From positions 1-35,421 of the forward strand of contig NZ_JAUYQL010000057.1 of the NCBI RefSeq assembly GCF_030697305.1: a stretch of 35,421 bases of DNA, given 5' to 3'. This stretch comes from Phenylobacterium sp. GTDB taxonomy: Bacteria; Pseudomonadota; Alphaproteobacteria; Caulobacterales; Caulobacteraceae. Position numbers and translations under genes: made by a program. The notes beneath the pieces were generated by a model. The model was not told where the DNA came from. It searched no databases and worked only from the letters and a program-made list of their open reading frames with translations. This document shows, in pieces, positions 14,074 through 24,261 of this stretch. Each line of letters opens with the position of its first letter. Position 1 is the stretch's first letter.

Positions 14074-14996
14074 TCCTTGTGAGCGTGGTGATCCCCACTC
14101 AACGCCGTCCCGTAGGCCTGGCCGCGGCGGCCGGTTCGGTGCTGCGGCAGACTGGCGTCGATCCCTCCAGCGTTGAGCTGCTGGTGGTGGACAACGACCA
14201 GGCGCCGTCGGCGGAGGCGATGACGCAGGCCCTGGCCGTCCAGGCCCCGTTCGCGGTGCGTTACATCCACGAACCCAGGGCGGGCGTCGCCCATGCCCGC
14301 AACGCCGCAATGGCCCAGGCGCGCGGAGATTTCGTGGCCTTCCTCGACGACGACGAGGAAGCGCCGAGCGGCTGGTTGCACGCGCTGCTTGACGTGCAGG
14401 CGCGCTTCGACGCCGACGTGGTGTTCGGCCCCGTGCGTGGCCGCCTGCCCGATGAGGCCGAGCAGCATCGGCCTTATCTCGAACAGTTCTTCTCGCGCGT
14501 CGGTCCGGACGACGCCGGCCTGCTGGATCACTATTATGGCTGCGGCGACAGCCTGGTGCGCCGTGCGGCGCTGCCGGACGCGCACGCGCCATTCAGCGCA
14601 GAGCGCAATCACATCGGCGGCGAGGACGATCTGCTGTTTGGTCAGATGAAAGCGCGGGGCGCGCGCTTCGCCTGGGCGCCCGACGCCTGGGTGTGGGAGG
14701 ACCCCGCACCGGGACGGCTGAGCCTGCGCTATACGCTGGCGCGGGCCTTCGCCTATGGTCAGGGGCCCTCGGCGGCCTGTGCGGCTCAGAGCCCGCCGGA
14801 CCGGTTGGGCGTCGCCAAGTGGATGGCGGTGGGGCTGGGACAGGCCGCGGCGTTCGGCGCGCTGGCGCTGGTGAAGTGGGCGGTGCACGCGCAGGATTTC
14901 GCCTTCACCCTCGACCGGGCGGCGCGCGGGCTGGGCAAAACCTTATGGTGGGGGCCATTCAAGGTGCAGTTCTACGGTCTGAGCGTGACGGCATGA
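14070..14996 (+). CDS. Family 2 glycosyltransferase
   Basis: A 308-aa GT-A fold enzyme. 'MILVSVVIPTQRRP' opens the nucleotide-sugar domain, with Asp41 in 'VVDND', 'GVAHARNAAMAQARGDFVAF' and the metal-binding 'LDDDE' at 92-96. An acceptor-site acidic motif, 'HIGGEDDLLFGQMKARG', and the 'WAPDAWVWED' segment follow. A hydrophobic stretch at about 250-272 ('MAVGLGQAAAFGALALVKWA') may associate it with the membrane. The sugar donor is not readable. It overlaps the GNAT gene and the cupin-like gene by 4 nt each, so the three proteins are probably made together and act on one glycan. Confidence 0.88.
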   Translation: MILVSVVIPTQRRPVGLAAAAGSVLRQTGVDPSSVELLVVDNDQAPSAEAMTQALAVQAPFAVRYIHEPRAGVAHARNAAMAQARGDFVAFLDDDEEAPSGWLHALLDVQARFDADVVFGPVRGRLPDEAEQHRPYLEQFFSRVGPDDAGLLDHYYGCGDSLVRRAALPDAHAPFSAERNHIGGEDDLLFGQMKARGARFAWAPDAWVWEDPAPGRLSLRYTLARAFAYGQGPSAACAAQSPPDRLGVAKWMAVGLGQAAAFGALALVKWAVHAQDFAFTLDRAARGLGKTLWWGPFKVQFYGLSVTA

Positions 14997-15907
14997 GTGT
15001 GATCCTCGACTGGACCCCGCAGAAGGCGCGCGCCTTCACCCACGAAAACCTGGGGTTCGAGCACGGCCTGCACGAACGCCCGATGTTCACCGACGAGGGC
15101 CTTGCCGAGCTGCTGGACCGCTATCCACGCGACAAGCTCGGCGTCTTCACCATGGGCGAGGACCCGGTCGCCTGGACCACGTGGCGGCGCGGCTCGCCCG
15201 GCCAGCTCAGTGGCGAGCAGCTGCTGGAAGCGGCCAAGGCCGGGCGGATCTGGCTGAACCTGCGTGAAACCAACCGCTATCTGCCCGCCTATTCAGCGCT
15301 GTGCGACGAGATCTTCGCCGACAAGGCGGCCCACGCGCCGTCCGTGCGCACCCTGAAGCGCGACCTGGGCGTGCTGATCTCCTCCGCCAACGCCCAGGTG
15401 TTCTACCATCTCGACGTGGCGCTGGTGTCGTTGTGGCAAATCCGCGGGGTGAAGCGGGTGTGGGTCTATCCGGTGGCCGCGCCCTATATCCCCGAAGAGG
15501 CGCTGGAGCGCATCGTGCTGCGCGAGACCGCTGAGCAGTTCGCCTTCGAGCCGCAGTGGGACGCCGCGGCCGAGGTCCATGAGCTGACGCCTGGCCGCAT
15601 GGTCACCTGGCGGCAGAACGCGCCGCACAGGATCGAGAACGGGTCGATGCTGAACGTCTCGCTGTCGATTGAATTCATGACGCCGCGGGCGCTGCTGCGC
15701 GCCAATGTAATCTACGCCAACGCGGTGCTGCGCCGGCGCGCCGGCGCGCGACCGCGCATCCAGCAGGGCTTCACCCCGCTGGCCGTCGGCAAGGTGGCGG
15801 TGGCCCGGGCGGCCAAGGCGTTGAAGCTGCATGCACCGAACGAGCGCGTGCTGCCGCCGACGTTCCGGCTCGATCCGGCCAAGCCGGGCGTGCTGGAAAC
15901 CCTCTGA
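14993..15907 (+). CDS. JmjC-like cupin protein (putative 2OG-Fe(II) oxygenase)
   Basis: A 304-aa protein starting in the ATGA overlap with the glycosyltransferase. A cupin/JmjC-type metal site is visible: His139-Leu-Asp141 in 'QVFYHLDVALVSLWQIRG' and a distal His212 in 'WRQNAPHRIENGSMLNVSLS', the HxD...H triad of Fe(II)/2-oxoglutarate enzymes. 'RGVKRVWVYPVAAPYIP' is the usual strand after the first motif. Annotated relatives are called cupin-like or transcription-factor jumonji proteins, with no known substrate. No signal peptide is seen. Coupling to a GNAT and a GT2 gene suggests hydroxylation of a sugar, lipid-linked precursor or partner protein; this is inference. Confidence 0.72.
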   Translation: MSVILDWTPQKARAFTHENLGFEHGLHERPMFTDEGLAELLDRYPRDKLGVFTMGEDPVAWTTWRRGSPGQLSGEQLLEAAKAGRIWLNLRETNRYLPAYSALCDEIFADKAAHAPSVRTLKRDLGVLISSANAQVFYHLDVALVSLWQIRGVKRVWVYPVAAPYIPEEALERIVLRETAEQFAFEPQWDAAAEVHELTPGRMVTWRQNAPHRIENGSMLNVSLSIEFMTPRALLRANVIYANAVLRRRAGARPRIQQGFTPLAVGKVAVARAAKALKLHAPNERVLPPTFRLDPAKPGVLETL

Positions 15908-15988
15908 GCCGTCAATTCAAACGCCTGTTGGCTTACGCGGCGTCGCCCGGTTAAGGTTTCGCCCGGCAAGAATTTATCCAGGGAGTCA

Positions 15989-17164
15989 ATGATGGGCGAG
16001 GCCTATATCGTCGCGGCGACGCGCACCGCAGGCGGGCGCAGGGGTGGACGGCTGCGGGGCTGGCACCCGGCCGATCTGGCGGCCGCCGTCCTCAACGATC
16101 TGGTCGACCGCACGGGCATCGACCCGGCGCGGGTCGAGGACGTGCTAATGGGGTGCGTCTCCCAGGCCGGCGAGCAGTCGGTGAACGTCGGCCGCGGCGC
16201 GGTGCTTGCCTCCAAGCTGCCTGAGAGCGTGCCGGCGACCACCATTGATCGCCAGTGCGGTTCCTCACAGCAGGCGCTGCAGTTCGCCGCCCAGGCGGTG
16301 ATGAGCGGCACCATGGACGTGGTCATCGCCGCGGGCATCGAGAGCATGACGCGGGTGCCGATGTTCATGCCCACCGACCTTCCGGAGAAGAACGGCTTCG
16401 GCCACCCCAAGAGTCCAGGCCAGGAAGCCCGCTACCCGGGCATCGCGTTCTCGCAGTTCATGGGCGCCGAGATGGTCGCCGAGAAGTACGGCCTCGTGAA
16501 GGACCAGCTCGACGAATACAGCTTCGACAGCCACCAGCGGGCGATCGCCGCTACGCAGGCAGGCGCCTTCAAGGACGAGATCCTGGCGCTCGACGGCGTT
16601 GACGCCGAAGGCGGCGCGGTGCGCCACGACGTCGACGAAGGCATCCGCTTCAACATCACGCTCGAGGGCATCCAGACCGTGAAGCTGCTGCGTGAAGGCG
16701 GCATGATCAGCGCGGCTTCGGCCAGCCAGATCTGCGATGGCGCCTCGGGCGTCATGGTGGTGTCGGAGCGGGCGCTGAAGGAGCACAACCTCACGCCGCT
16801 GGCGCGAATCCACCATGTGTCGATCCTGGGCCACGACCCGGTGATCATGCTGGAGGCGCCGATTCCCGCCACGCACCGGGCGCTGGCGAAGGCCGGGATG
16901 AAGATGGACGACATCGACCTGTTCGAGGTGAACGAGGCGTTCGCCTCGGTGCCGGTGGCCTGGCTGCAGGACACTGGTGCGGATCCGGCGCGGATGAACG
17001 TCAATGGCGGCGCCATTGCGCTGGGCCACCCGCTGGGCGCATCCGGCACCAAGCTGATGACCACCCTGGTCCATGCCCTGAAGGCGCGAGGCAAGCGTTA
17101 TGGCCTGCAGACCATGTGCGAAGGCGGCGGCATGGCCAATGTGACGATCGTCGAACGGCTCTGA
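15989..17164 (+). CDS. Acetyl-CoA C-acyltransferase (thiolase)
   Basis: A 391-aa thiolase with all catalytic residues: Cys90 in 'TTIDRQCGSSQQALQFAA', His347 in 'NGGAIALGHPLGASG' and Cys377 in 'TMCEGGGMANVTIVERL'. 'LFEVNEAFASVPVAW' provides the Asn-containing active-site loop. It cleaves 3-ketoacyl-CoA or condenses acetyl-CoA; the 'MGCVSQAGEQSVNVGR' and 'FGHPKSPGQEARYPG' segments resemble the FadA/steroid-type subfamily rather than PhaA biosynthetic thiolases. AGGGAG is 5 nt before the first of two adjacent ATGs. No partner hydratase/dehydrogenase gene is adjacent, so it is a single-gene unit ended by a strong hairpin. Confidence 0.95.
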   Translation: MMGEAYIVAATRTAGGRRGGRLRGWHPADLAAAVLNDLVDRTGIDPARVEDVLMGCVSQAGEQSVNVGRGAVLASKLPESVPATTIDRQCGSSQQALQFAAQAVMSGTMDVVIAAGIESMTRVPMFMPTDLPEKNGFGHPKSPGQEARYPGIAFSQFMGAEMVAEKYGLVKDQLDEYSFDSHQRAIAATQAGAFKDEILALDGVDAEGGAVRHDVDEGIRFNITLEGIQTVKLLREGGMISAASASQICDGASGVMVVSERALKEHNLTPLARIHHVSILGHDPVIMLEAPIPATHRALAKAGMKMDDIDLFEVNEAFASVPVAWLQDTGADPARMNVNGGAIALGHPLGASGTKLMTTLVHALKARGKRYGLQTMCEGGGMANVTIVERL

Positions 17165-17170
17165 CAATCG

Positions 17171-17197
17171 GCGGCGCCGGTGATTGGCCGGCGCCGC
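17171..17197 (+). terminator. Strong hairpin after the thiolase gene
   Basis: GCGGCGCCGG-tgattgg-CCGGCGCCGC is a perfect 10-bp GC stem with a 7-nt loop, 7 nt after the thiolase stop. Only short T runs follow (TCC...CTTTG), so termination may be partly factor-assisted. Confidence 0.6.
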
Positions 17198-17294
17198 TCC
17201 AGACTTTGACGGGCCGACCGGCGCGGAATTGTCACGTCTGCAAAGATAATTGGTCTGACCGCCCTGCAGGTCAGCCCATCGAACATATTCCACC

Positions 17295-17322
17295 TTGACG
17301 GTGTGCGGTCGCGACCTAGCCT
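17295..17322 (+). promoter_or_regulatory. Candidate promoter for the TonB receptor gene
   Basis: TTGACGG (17295-17301) is a full match to the caulobacterial -35 TTGACGS. After 13 nt comes CCTAGCCT (17315-17322), which keeps the CTA core of the -10 GCTANAWC. Predicted start is about 17328, giving a short leader to the GGGGAGGG ribosome-binding site before ATG 17345. A 6-bp inverted repeat (CTGACC/GGTCAG, 17255-17274) lies just upstream. Confidence 0.4.
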
Positions 17323-17344
17323 TGATCATAAGGGGAGGGCCGCA

Positions 17345-19408
17345 ATGAGCCTCATACTGATGCTCGTCGCGGCGGCTGCGCCCGCGGCGGCGCAAGTCGA
17401 AACACAGGCCGCTGCGCCGTTGCCGCCGCCCGCCGTGGCGCCGGACCAGGGCATCATCGCCTACCCGGCCAGCTTCTTCGCAGACACCTCGCCGACCAGC
17501 GCGCTGGACATGGTCCAACGCCTGCCGGGCTTCCAGTTCGACAAGGGTCAGGCCGTCCGCGGCCTAGCGGCCGCCGCCGGCAATGTACTGATCGACGGCG
17601 AAGCGCCGGTCGCCAAGAACGATACGCTCGACGAGATCCTCAAGCGCATCCCGGTTTCGGCGGTGCTGCGGATCGAGCTGATCCGCGGCGGCGCGGGCGG
17701 CTACGACATGCAGGGCCGGCCGGTGCTGGCCAACGTGGTGCAGCGCGACACCTCCGGCTTCAAGGGCGCAACCACGCTGAGCGCCTCGTCAATCGACGAC
17801 GGGCGCGTGCTGTCGAATATCCGCACCGAGGGCCAGTGGCGTTGGCCGGGCGGGCGCATCGCCGAGTTCTCGATCCTCTACGGGGCGTTTCCCGATGACT
17901 ACTGGGGCGACGGGCCGCGGGTCCGCCTGGGCCCCAACGGCGCGACCCAGATCCAGTCGAATTACGAGGCCGAGGGGCGCATCTACCGCAAGTTCGTGAC
18001 CGGCGCCTACGAGACGCCCCTGGCGGGCGGCAAGCTGCGGTTGAACGGCGCCTACCAGCCTTATGTGCAGGACTTCGAGGTCACCGACCGCCTGATCGTG
18101 CCTGGAACGGTGGAGTTGCAGCACGACACCTACGCCTGGGATCAGACCGAGTTCGGCGCCCGCTACACCCGCGACATGTCCGAGCGGATCACCGTCGAGG
18201 CGGTCGGCTTCCAGCAATGGCGTGAAGCCCAGCAGGACTCCAACTTCCGCGGCGTTGTGCGGCGACTGTTCTCGCTCAACCGGCAACTCGAGGAGACGGT
18301 CGGGCGGGGCCATGTGCAGTTCCGCCAATCGCCGGCGCTGACCTGGGAATTCGGCGGCGAGGCGGCGCTCAACACGCTGGAGGCCGAAACCAAGCTGGTC
18401 TCCAACGGCGTGCCCGTCGTGCTGCCCGCGGCGAGCGTGGCGGTGGAGGAGAAACGCGGCGAGGTGTTCGGCACCGTCACCTGGCGGGCCAGCGACCATT
18501 TCAACCTGGAAGCGGGCGTGCGCCAGGAACGCACCCACGTCACATCGGTCGGCGATTTCGCGGTAGACAAGACGTATAAATACACCAAGCCGCGGATCCA
18601 GGCGAACTGGTCGCCGACCTCCACCGACGAGGTGCGCCTGCGCATCGAGCGGGAGGTCGGGCAACTGGAGTTCAACGATTTCGTCGCCTCGCCGACGGTG
18701 GCCAACACCGGCTCGGTCGTCGCCGGCAACCCCGACCTCGCGCCGCAGGACGGGTGGATGTACGAGGGGGTCTACGAGCGACGCTTCGGGCCGGCGACCG
18801 CAGTGTCGCTGACCTTCCGCCATCTCGATATCAAGAACGTCGTCGACCGCGTGCCGCTTTTCATCGGCGGCGTGCCAGTGGCCGACGGACCGGGCAACCT
18901 GGGCAAGGGGCGGCGCACGACGCTGACCCTGGACCTGAGCGTGCCCCTCGATCGCTGGGGCGTCACCAGCGGTCTCCTCAAGGGCAGCGTCACGATCCGC
19001 CGCAGCAGCGTCACCGATCCGCTGAATGGCGTGGAGCGGGAAATCTCCTCCGCCCGACCCATCGAATGGGATTTGCACTACGTCCAGGACCTCGCGCACC
19101 TGAAGACCACGGTCGGGATCGACATCAACAAAGGCGCGTCCGACAACGGCGGCTTCCGCGACCGGATCTATCGGTTCAACGAGATCGAGAACCGCAAATG
19201 GGACCCGTGGGTGAACCTGTTCGCAGAGTACAAGCCGTACCCGAACCTGCAGATCCGGCTCGAAGTACAGAACCTGACCGAGCGCAGCTTCCAGCGTGAG
19301 CGGGTGGTGTTCGTGGGCGCGCGCGACCGCACCCCGTTGCTGTTCGACGAGGTCCGCGACCTGCGCTGGGGCCGGGTGATCGCGCTGAAACTGCGCAGGA
19401 CCTACTGA
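17345..19408 (+). CDS. TonB-dependent receptor-like outer-membrane protein
   Basis: A 687-aa protein. The signal peptide 'MSLILMLVAAAAPAAAQ' is at the N-terminus; the start at 17345 is set by GGGGAGGG about 5 nt upstream. A plug domain covers about residues 40-130 ('PTSALDMVQRLPGFQFDKGQ', 'NVLIDGEAPVAKNDTLDEIL' and 'VLRIELIRGGAGGYDMQGRP'), followed by a beta-barrel rich in aromatic and charged strands and the C-terminal region 'RWGRVIALKLRRTY'. No clear TonB box is seen after the signal peptide. The ligand is unknown; no siderophore, sugar or vitamin genes flank it. The hairpin after the thiolase and its own promoter candidate suggest a separate transcript. Confidence 0.88.
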   Translation: MSLILMLVAAAAPAAAQVETQAAAPLPPPAVAPDQGIIAYPASFFADTSPTSALDMVQRLPGFQFDKGQAVRGLAAAAGNVLIDGEAPVAKNDTLDEILKRIPVSAVLRIELIRGGAGGYDMQGRPVLANVVQRDTSGFKGATTLSASSIDDGRVLSNIRTEGQWRWPGGRIAEFSILYGAFPDDYWGDGPRVRLGPNGATQIQSNYEAEGRIYRKFVTGAYETPLAGGKLRLNGAYQPYVQDFEVTDRLIVPGTVELQHDTYAWDQTEFGARYTRDMSERITVEAVGFQQWREAQQDSNFRGVVRRLFSLNRQLEETVGRGHVQFRQSPALTWEFGGEAALNTLEAETKLVSNGVPVVLPAASVAVEEKRGEVFGTVTWRASDHFNLEAGVRQERTHVTSVGDFAVDKTYKYTKPRIQANWSPTSTDEVRLRIEREVGQLEFNDFVASPTVANTGSVVAGNPDLAPQDGWMYEGVYERRFGPATAVSLTFRHLDIKNVVDRVPLFIGGVPVADGPGNLGKGRRTTLTLDLSVPLDRWGVTSGLLKGSVTIRRSSVTDPLNGVEREISSARPIEWDLHYVQDLAHLKTTVGIDINKGASDNGGFRDRIYRFNEIENRKWDPWVNLFAEYKPYPNLQIRLEVQNLTERSFQRERVVFVGARDRTPLLFDEVRDLRWGRVIALKLRRTY

Positions 19409-19415
19409 GGCGGGC

Positions 19416-19517
19416 TTATTCGGGACGGGCGGCGACGCGCCAGATGCTGTCGCCCACCTCGTCGGCCGCCAGCAAGGCGCCGCGAGAGTCCACGGCCACG
19501 AGGATCGCCTTGGCCAT
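19416..19517 (-). pseudogene. Orphan C-terminal fragment of a PQQ/sorbosone-type sugar dehydrogenase, or a 33-aa small gene
   Basis: A 33-codon frame, 'MAKAILVAVDSRGALLAADE' then 'VGDSIWRVAARPE'. The 'GALLxADExGDxIWRV' pattern is what I know from the last strand of PQQ-dependent glucose/sorbosone dehydrogenases. Nothing of the rest of such an enzyme (about 400 aa) lies upstream, where the PAP2 gene occupies the opposite strand. Yet AAGGAGG with 4-nt spacing sits before the ATG, the best ribosome-binding site in this part of the window. Either a gene remnant kept a chance start, or a short protein is really made. It converges on the TonB receptor gene with 7 nt between. Confidence 0.4.
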
Positions 19518-19592
19518 GGAACCTCCTTCACGCTTCGTGCGTAATGCCTCGCCCGCCGCGGGGTTCAGATAGCGACCAGCCAAGCAGGACGA

Positions 19593-20306
19593 ATGATCTC
19601 CCCGCCCCAAGGTTCATGGCTTCGATCGGTGCGCGAGCGGCTGGAATTCCGCACCTTGGCGCTGATCGTCGCAGCCGGGGCCTGCCTCTGGGCCTTTCTC
19701 GAGATTTCCGACGACGTCAGCGAGAACGACACCGCCAGCCTCGATCGCACCCTGCTGCTGGCGCTGCGCACGCCGGGACACCCTGCGGATCCAATTGGAT
19801 CTCGCACCTTCGAGGAGGCGATGCGTGACGTCACCGCGCTCGGCGGCTTCACCTTCCTCACGCTGCTGGTGACCCTGACCGTGCTGGCCCTGCTGTTCTA
19901 TCGCGAGCGGCGTCAGGCGATTGTCTTGGCGGCGACGGTCATCGCCGCCCAGCTTTCGGCCGACCTGTTGAAGGGTATCTACGCCCGACCGCGCCCGGAC
20001 CTCGTTCCGCACGGCAGCTATGTCTATTCGCACAGCTTCCCGAGCGGCCATTCCATGCTGTCCGCAGTGGTTTTCCTGACTATGGCGGCGATCCTGTCGT
20101 CCCTGCAGGAGCGCCGCAGCGCGCGCGTCTTCATCCTCGCGGTCGCGGTTCTGTTGACCGTCGCGGTGGGGATCAGCCGCGTTTACCTGGGCGTCCATTG
20201 GCCCAGCGATGTGGTCGCTGGCTGGACGCTGGGGGCGGCCTGGGCCTTCGCCGGCAGGCTGGCGCTCAGCGTATGGCGTAGCCGAAGCGAAGCCGCCGAG
20301 CGCTGA
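19593..20306 (+). CDS. PAP2-family phosphatase (membrane)
   Basis: A 237-aa membrane protein with the three phosphatase motifs of the PAP2/acid phosphatase superfamily: 'KGIYARPRP' (K-x6-RP), 'SFPSGHSMLSAV' (SGH) and 'SRVYLGVHWPSDVVAG' (SR-x5-H-x3-D). About five hydrophobic helices surround them, for example 'LALIVAAGACLWAFLEI', 'FTFLTLLVTLTVLALLF' and 'VFILAVAVLLTVAVGIS'. It probably dephosphorylates a lipid phosphate such as undecaprenyl pyrophosphate or phosphatidate on the periplasmic side; the sequence does not decide. It ends 4 nt from the convergent lon stop, both stops lying in a 12-bp palindrome (20303-20314). Confidence 0.92.
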   Translation: MISPPQGSWLRSVRERLEFRTLALIVAAGACLWAFLEISDDVSENDTASLDRTLLLALRTPGHPADPIGSRTFEEAMRDVTALGGFTFLTLLVTLTVLALLFYRERRQAIVLAATVIAAQLSADLLKGIYARPRPDLVPHGSYVYSHSFPSGHSMLSAVVFLTMAAILSSLQERRSARVFILAVAVLLTVAVGISRVYLGVHWPSDVVAGWTLGAAWAFAGRLALSVWRSRSEAAER

Positions 20307-20310
20307 GCGC

Positions 20311-22719
<2,409 letters not shown>

Positions 22720-22727
22720 GGGACCTC

Positions 22728-23135
22728 TCACGCGCTCTTGTGCAGGGTGACGGCCAGGCAGCCGTCGATCATCTGACGGCTGACCTGGTCGTAGCGGCCG
22801 GCCGGCAATGGTACGCGCCGCTCGAATCGCCCTTGGGGCAGCTCCAGCCGGTGGATCACCGCGGTGCGGAAGGCGTCGGGCAGGGCGCGCACGCCGGAGA
22901 TCACCAGCTCGGCGCCGTCGATCACCGCCTCCACCTGGCCCTCGGCGACCCCGGGCAGGGCGGCGAGGATCAGGACCTCGGTGGGGGTCTCCAGCACGTC
23001 GACCGGCGGCTCCCAGCCCAGGTGCGCGCTGCGCGCCGGCGTCGGCTGGAACATCTGGCGATGCAGGCGTTCGGCGCGGGCGATCATGCCCAGCGCGTCG
23101 GCCCACATCCAGTCGTTGGGATTGCGCATCGCCAT
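22728..23135 (-). CDS. Hsp20 / alpha-crystallin small heat-shock protein
   Basis: A 135-aa holdase chaperone. The alpha-crystallin domain begins 'WEPPVDVLETPTEVLILAAL' with 'PGVAEGQVEAVIDGAELVIS', and ends with 'GRFERRVPLPAGRYDQVSRQ' followed by 'MIDGCLAVTLHKSA', equivalent to the A-x-n-G-v-L beta strand. The protein stops immediately after this strand, so the C-terminal I-x-I motif used for large oligomers is absent. The N-terminal arm is short ('WMWADALGMIARAERLHRQM'). GGAG lies about 6 nt before the ATG at 23135. First gene of an hsp20-lon operon behind a possible heat-shock promoter. Confidence 0.92.
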   Translation of the reverse strand: MAMRNPNDWMWADALGMIARAERLHRQMFQPTPARSAHLGWEPPVDVLETPTEVLILAALPGVAEGQVEAVIDGAELVISGVRALPDAFRTAVIHRLELPQGRFERRVPLPAGRYDQVSRQMIDGCLAVTLHKSA

Positions 23136-23190
23136 GCCGTCTCCGCCCTGTCAGTCCTTGCAAGCGGCGTTGGCCGCCTGCGGGTTCCCC

Positions 23191-23214
23191 GTGGGGTCCA
23201 CGTCGGCCGTGAAG
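23191..23214 (-). promoter_or_regulatory. Candidate sigma-32 heat-shock promoter for hsp20-lon
   Basis: On the minus strand CTTCAC (23214-23209) resembles the -35 CTTGAA, followed after 12 nt by CCCCAC (23196-23191), close to the -10 CCCCAT. The start would lie roughly 48 nt before the hsp20 ATG. A heat-shock gene downstream makes the match more plausible, but two -35 positions differ from consensus. Confidence 0.4.
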
Positions 23215-23324
23215 GCCGGACGCGGCGCAGTCTAACGCCCGGCGCGGCGCGGCGTGAACCTGGCCTGCCGCGTGGGCGTTGATTTTTCGCGAGTCGGGGC
23301 GATCTGAGAGGGGCAAAGGAGATC

Positions 23325-23768
23325 ATGTCGATGGGTCAGTTGGTGTGCGCGTCGTGCGGAGCGGTCAACCGCACGCCGGAGGGTAAGGACCCCGCGGCGG
23401 CCAAGTGCGGCCGCTGTGGCGAGAAGCTGCTGAGCGCGGCGCCCGTCGAGGTGACCGCCGCGCAGCTCGACGCTCACCGCCGCGCGACCAGCGGCGCGGC
23501 GCTGCTGCTGGACGTCTGGGCGCCTTGGTGCGGACCGTGCCGCGCCATGGCCCCGCAGTTCGCCGCCGCCGCAGCGCGGCTGGAGCCCAAGGTGAGGCTG
23601 TTGAAGCTCAACTCCGAAGCCGAGCCCCAGGCCGCCGGCGCACTGGGCGTCTCCGGCATCCCTGCGCTGATCCTGTTCAAGGACGGCAAGGTCGCCGCTC
23701 GCACCGCCGGCCTGATGAGCGCGGACCAGATCGTGGCCTGGACGGAGCAGGCGCTGGCGGCGGGTTGA
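23325..23768 (+). CDS. trxC: Thioredoxin 2 (TrxC) with N-terminal zinc ribbon
   Basis: A 147-aa cytoplasmic disulfide reductase. Cys8-x2-Cys11 and Cys28-x2-Cys31 form the zinc-binding N-terminal module that separates TrxC from TrxA. The thioredoxin fold follows, with active site 'WAPWCGPCRAMAP' (Cys69, Cys72) and the cis-proline loop 'GVSGIPALILFKDG'. AAAGGAGATC places a strong ribosome-binding site before ATG 23325. It is divergent from hsp20-lon across 189 bp, so both units could share heat or oxidative-stress control. The family is induced by oxidative stress in E. coli; no OxyR site was recognised here. Confidence 0.95.
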   Translation: MSMGQLVCASCGAVNRTPEGKDPAAAKCGRCGEKLLSAAPVEVTAAQLDAHRRATSGAALLLDVWAPWCGPCRAMAPQFAAAAARLEPKVRLLKLNSEAEPQAAGALGVSGIPALILFKDGKVAARTAGLMSADQIVAWTEQALAAG

Positions 23769-23905
23769 CACTCGGTGACCACGGCTCATGGATCGGCGTC
23801 GCGGTTACTATTTTGTTCTCGACAGATCTGGGTGGTGTCTCAGTTTGAAATCCGGCCCCGTTGACAAGCATCGCGCTCAGGCGCGGGCGCCGCTATGATG
23901 CGATC

Positions 23906-24118
23906 ATGGACGAAGATGAGCGGATTGACGTGTACGGGCGCCAGCGCGAAGCGGCGCTGGGCGTGATCACCGACATTGATGAGGGACATATCGAGCATTT
24001 CGATTTGTCGGTTGACGGCGAGCGCATCAACATCACTGCGGAGTGGCGAGCGCAGAAGGTCCGCGAGGTCGCAATGCTCGACCGCATGATCGCAGCGTGG
24101 AAGCAACTCAATGCCTAA
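23906..24118 (+). CDS. Small acidic hypothetical protein
   Basis: A 70-aa product 'MDEDERIDVYGRQREAALGV' then 'ITDIDEGHIEHFDLSVDGER' and a helical tail 'WRAQKVREVAMLDRMIAAWK'. The fold cannot be named. The frame extends upstream to a TTG at 23861, but ATG 23906 is preferred. No Shine-Dalgarno is visible; instead TATGAT (23894-23899) sits 6 nt before the ATG, as a -10 element of a leaderless mRNA would, though no good -35 is at the right distance. Codon use is less GC-rich than that of the neighbours. The preceding gap (23769-23905) shows nothing else. Confidence 0.5.
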   Translation: MDEDERIDVYGRQREAALGVITDIDEGHIEHFDLSVDGERINITAEWRAQKVREVAMLDRMIAAWKQLNA

Positions 24119-24208
24119 AAGGACCCGATAGAAGGTTTGGGCGACCGGTGCCTACGCGGCGCCGGACCCAGCGCTTCCGCGACCGAGGGTTCACGTGTTA
24201 TTGGGCAA

Positions 24209-24226
24209 GTGCATGAAATCATGCAC
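24209..24226. promoter_or_regulatory. Perfect operator-like palindrome upstream of dusA
   Basis: GTGCATGA-AA-TCATGCAC is an 8-bp perfect inverted repeat with a 2-nt spacer, 35 nt before the dusA GTG start. Size and spacing fit a dimeric HTH repressor site. A partial third half-site (CTGCAT) follows at 24231. The regulator is unknown. Confidence 0.45.
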
Positions 24227-24261
24227 GAAACTGCATCGGCACGAGCCCTTCAAAAATTTCT

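Noticed and set aside
17789..19531. 580-codon open frame on the minus strand over the TonB receptor
   Set aside because: Shadow of a clear receptor with signal peptide, plug and barrel; no domain is visible in the antisense frame.
22720..23316. N-terminal extension of lon through hsp20
   Set aside because: The lon frame stays open to 23316, but it is out of frame with the genuine Hsp20 gene; the ribosome-binding site and family length support ATG 22719.
23861..23899. TTGACA ... TATGAT as a sigma-70 promoter
   Set aside because: The elements are 27 nt apart, far beyond the working range for either standard or caulobacterial spacing.
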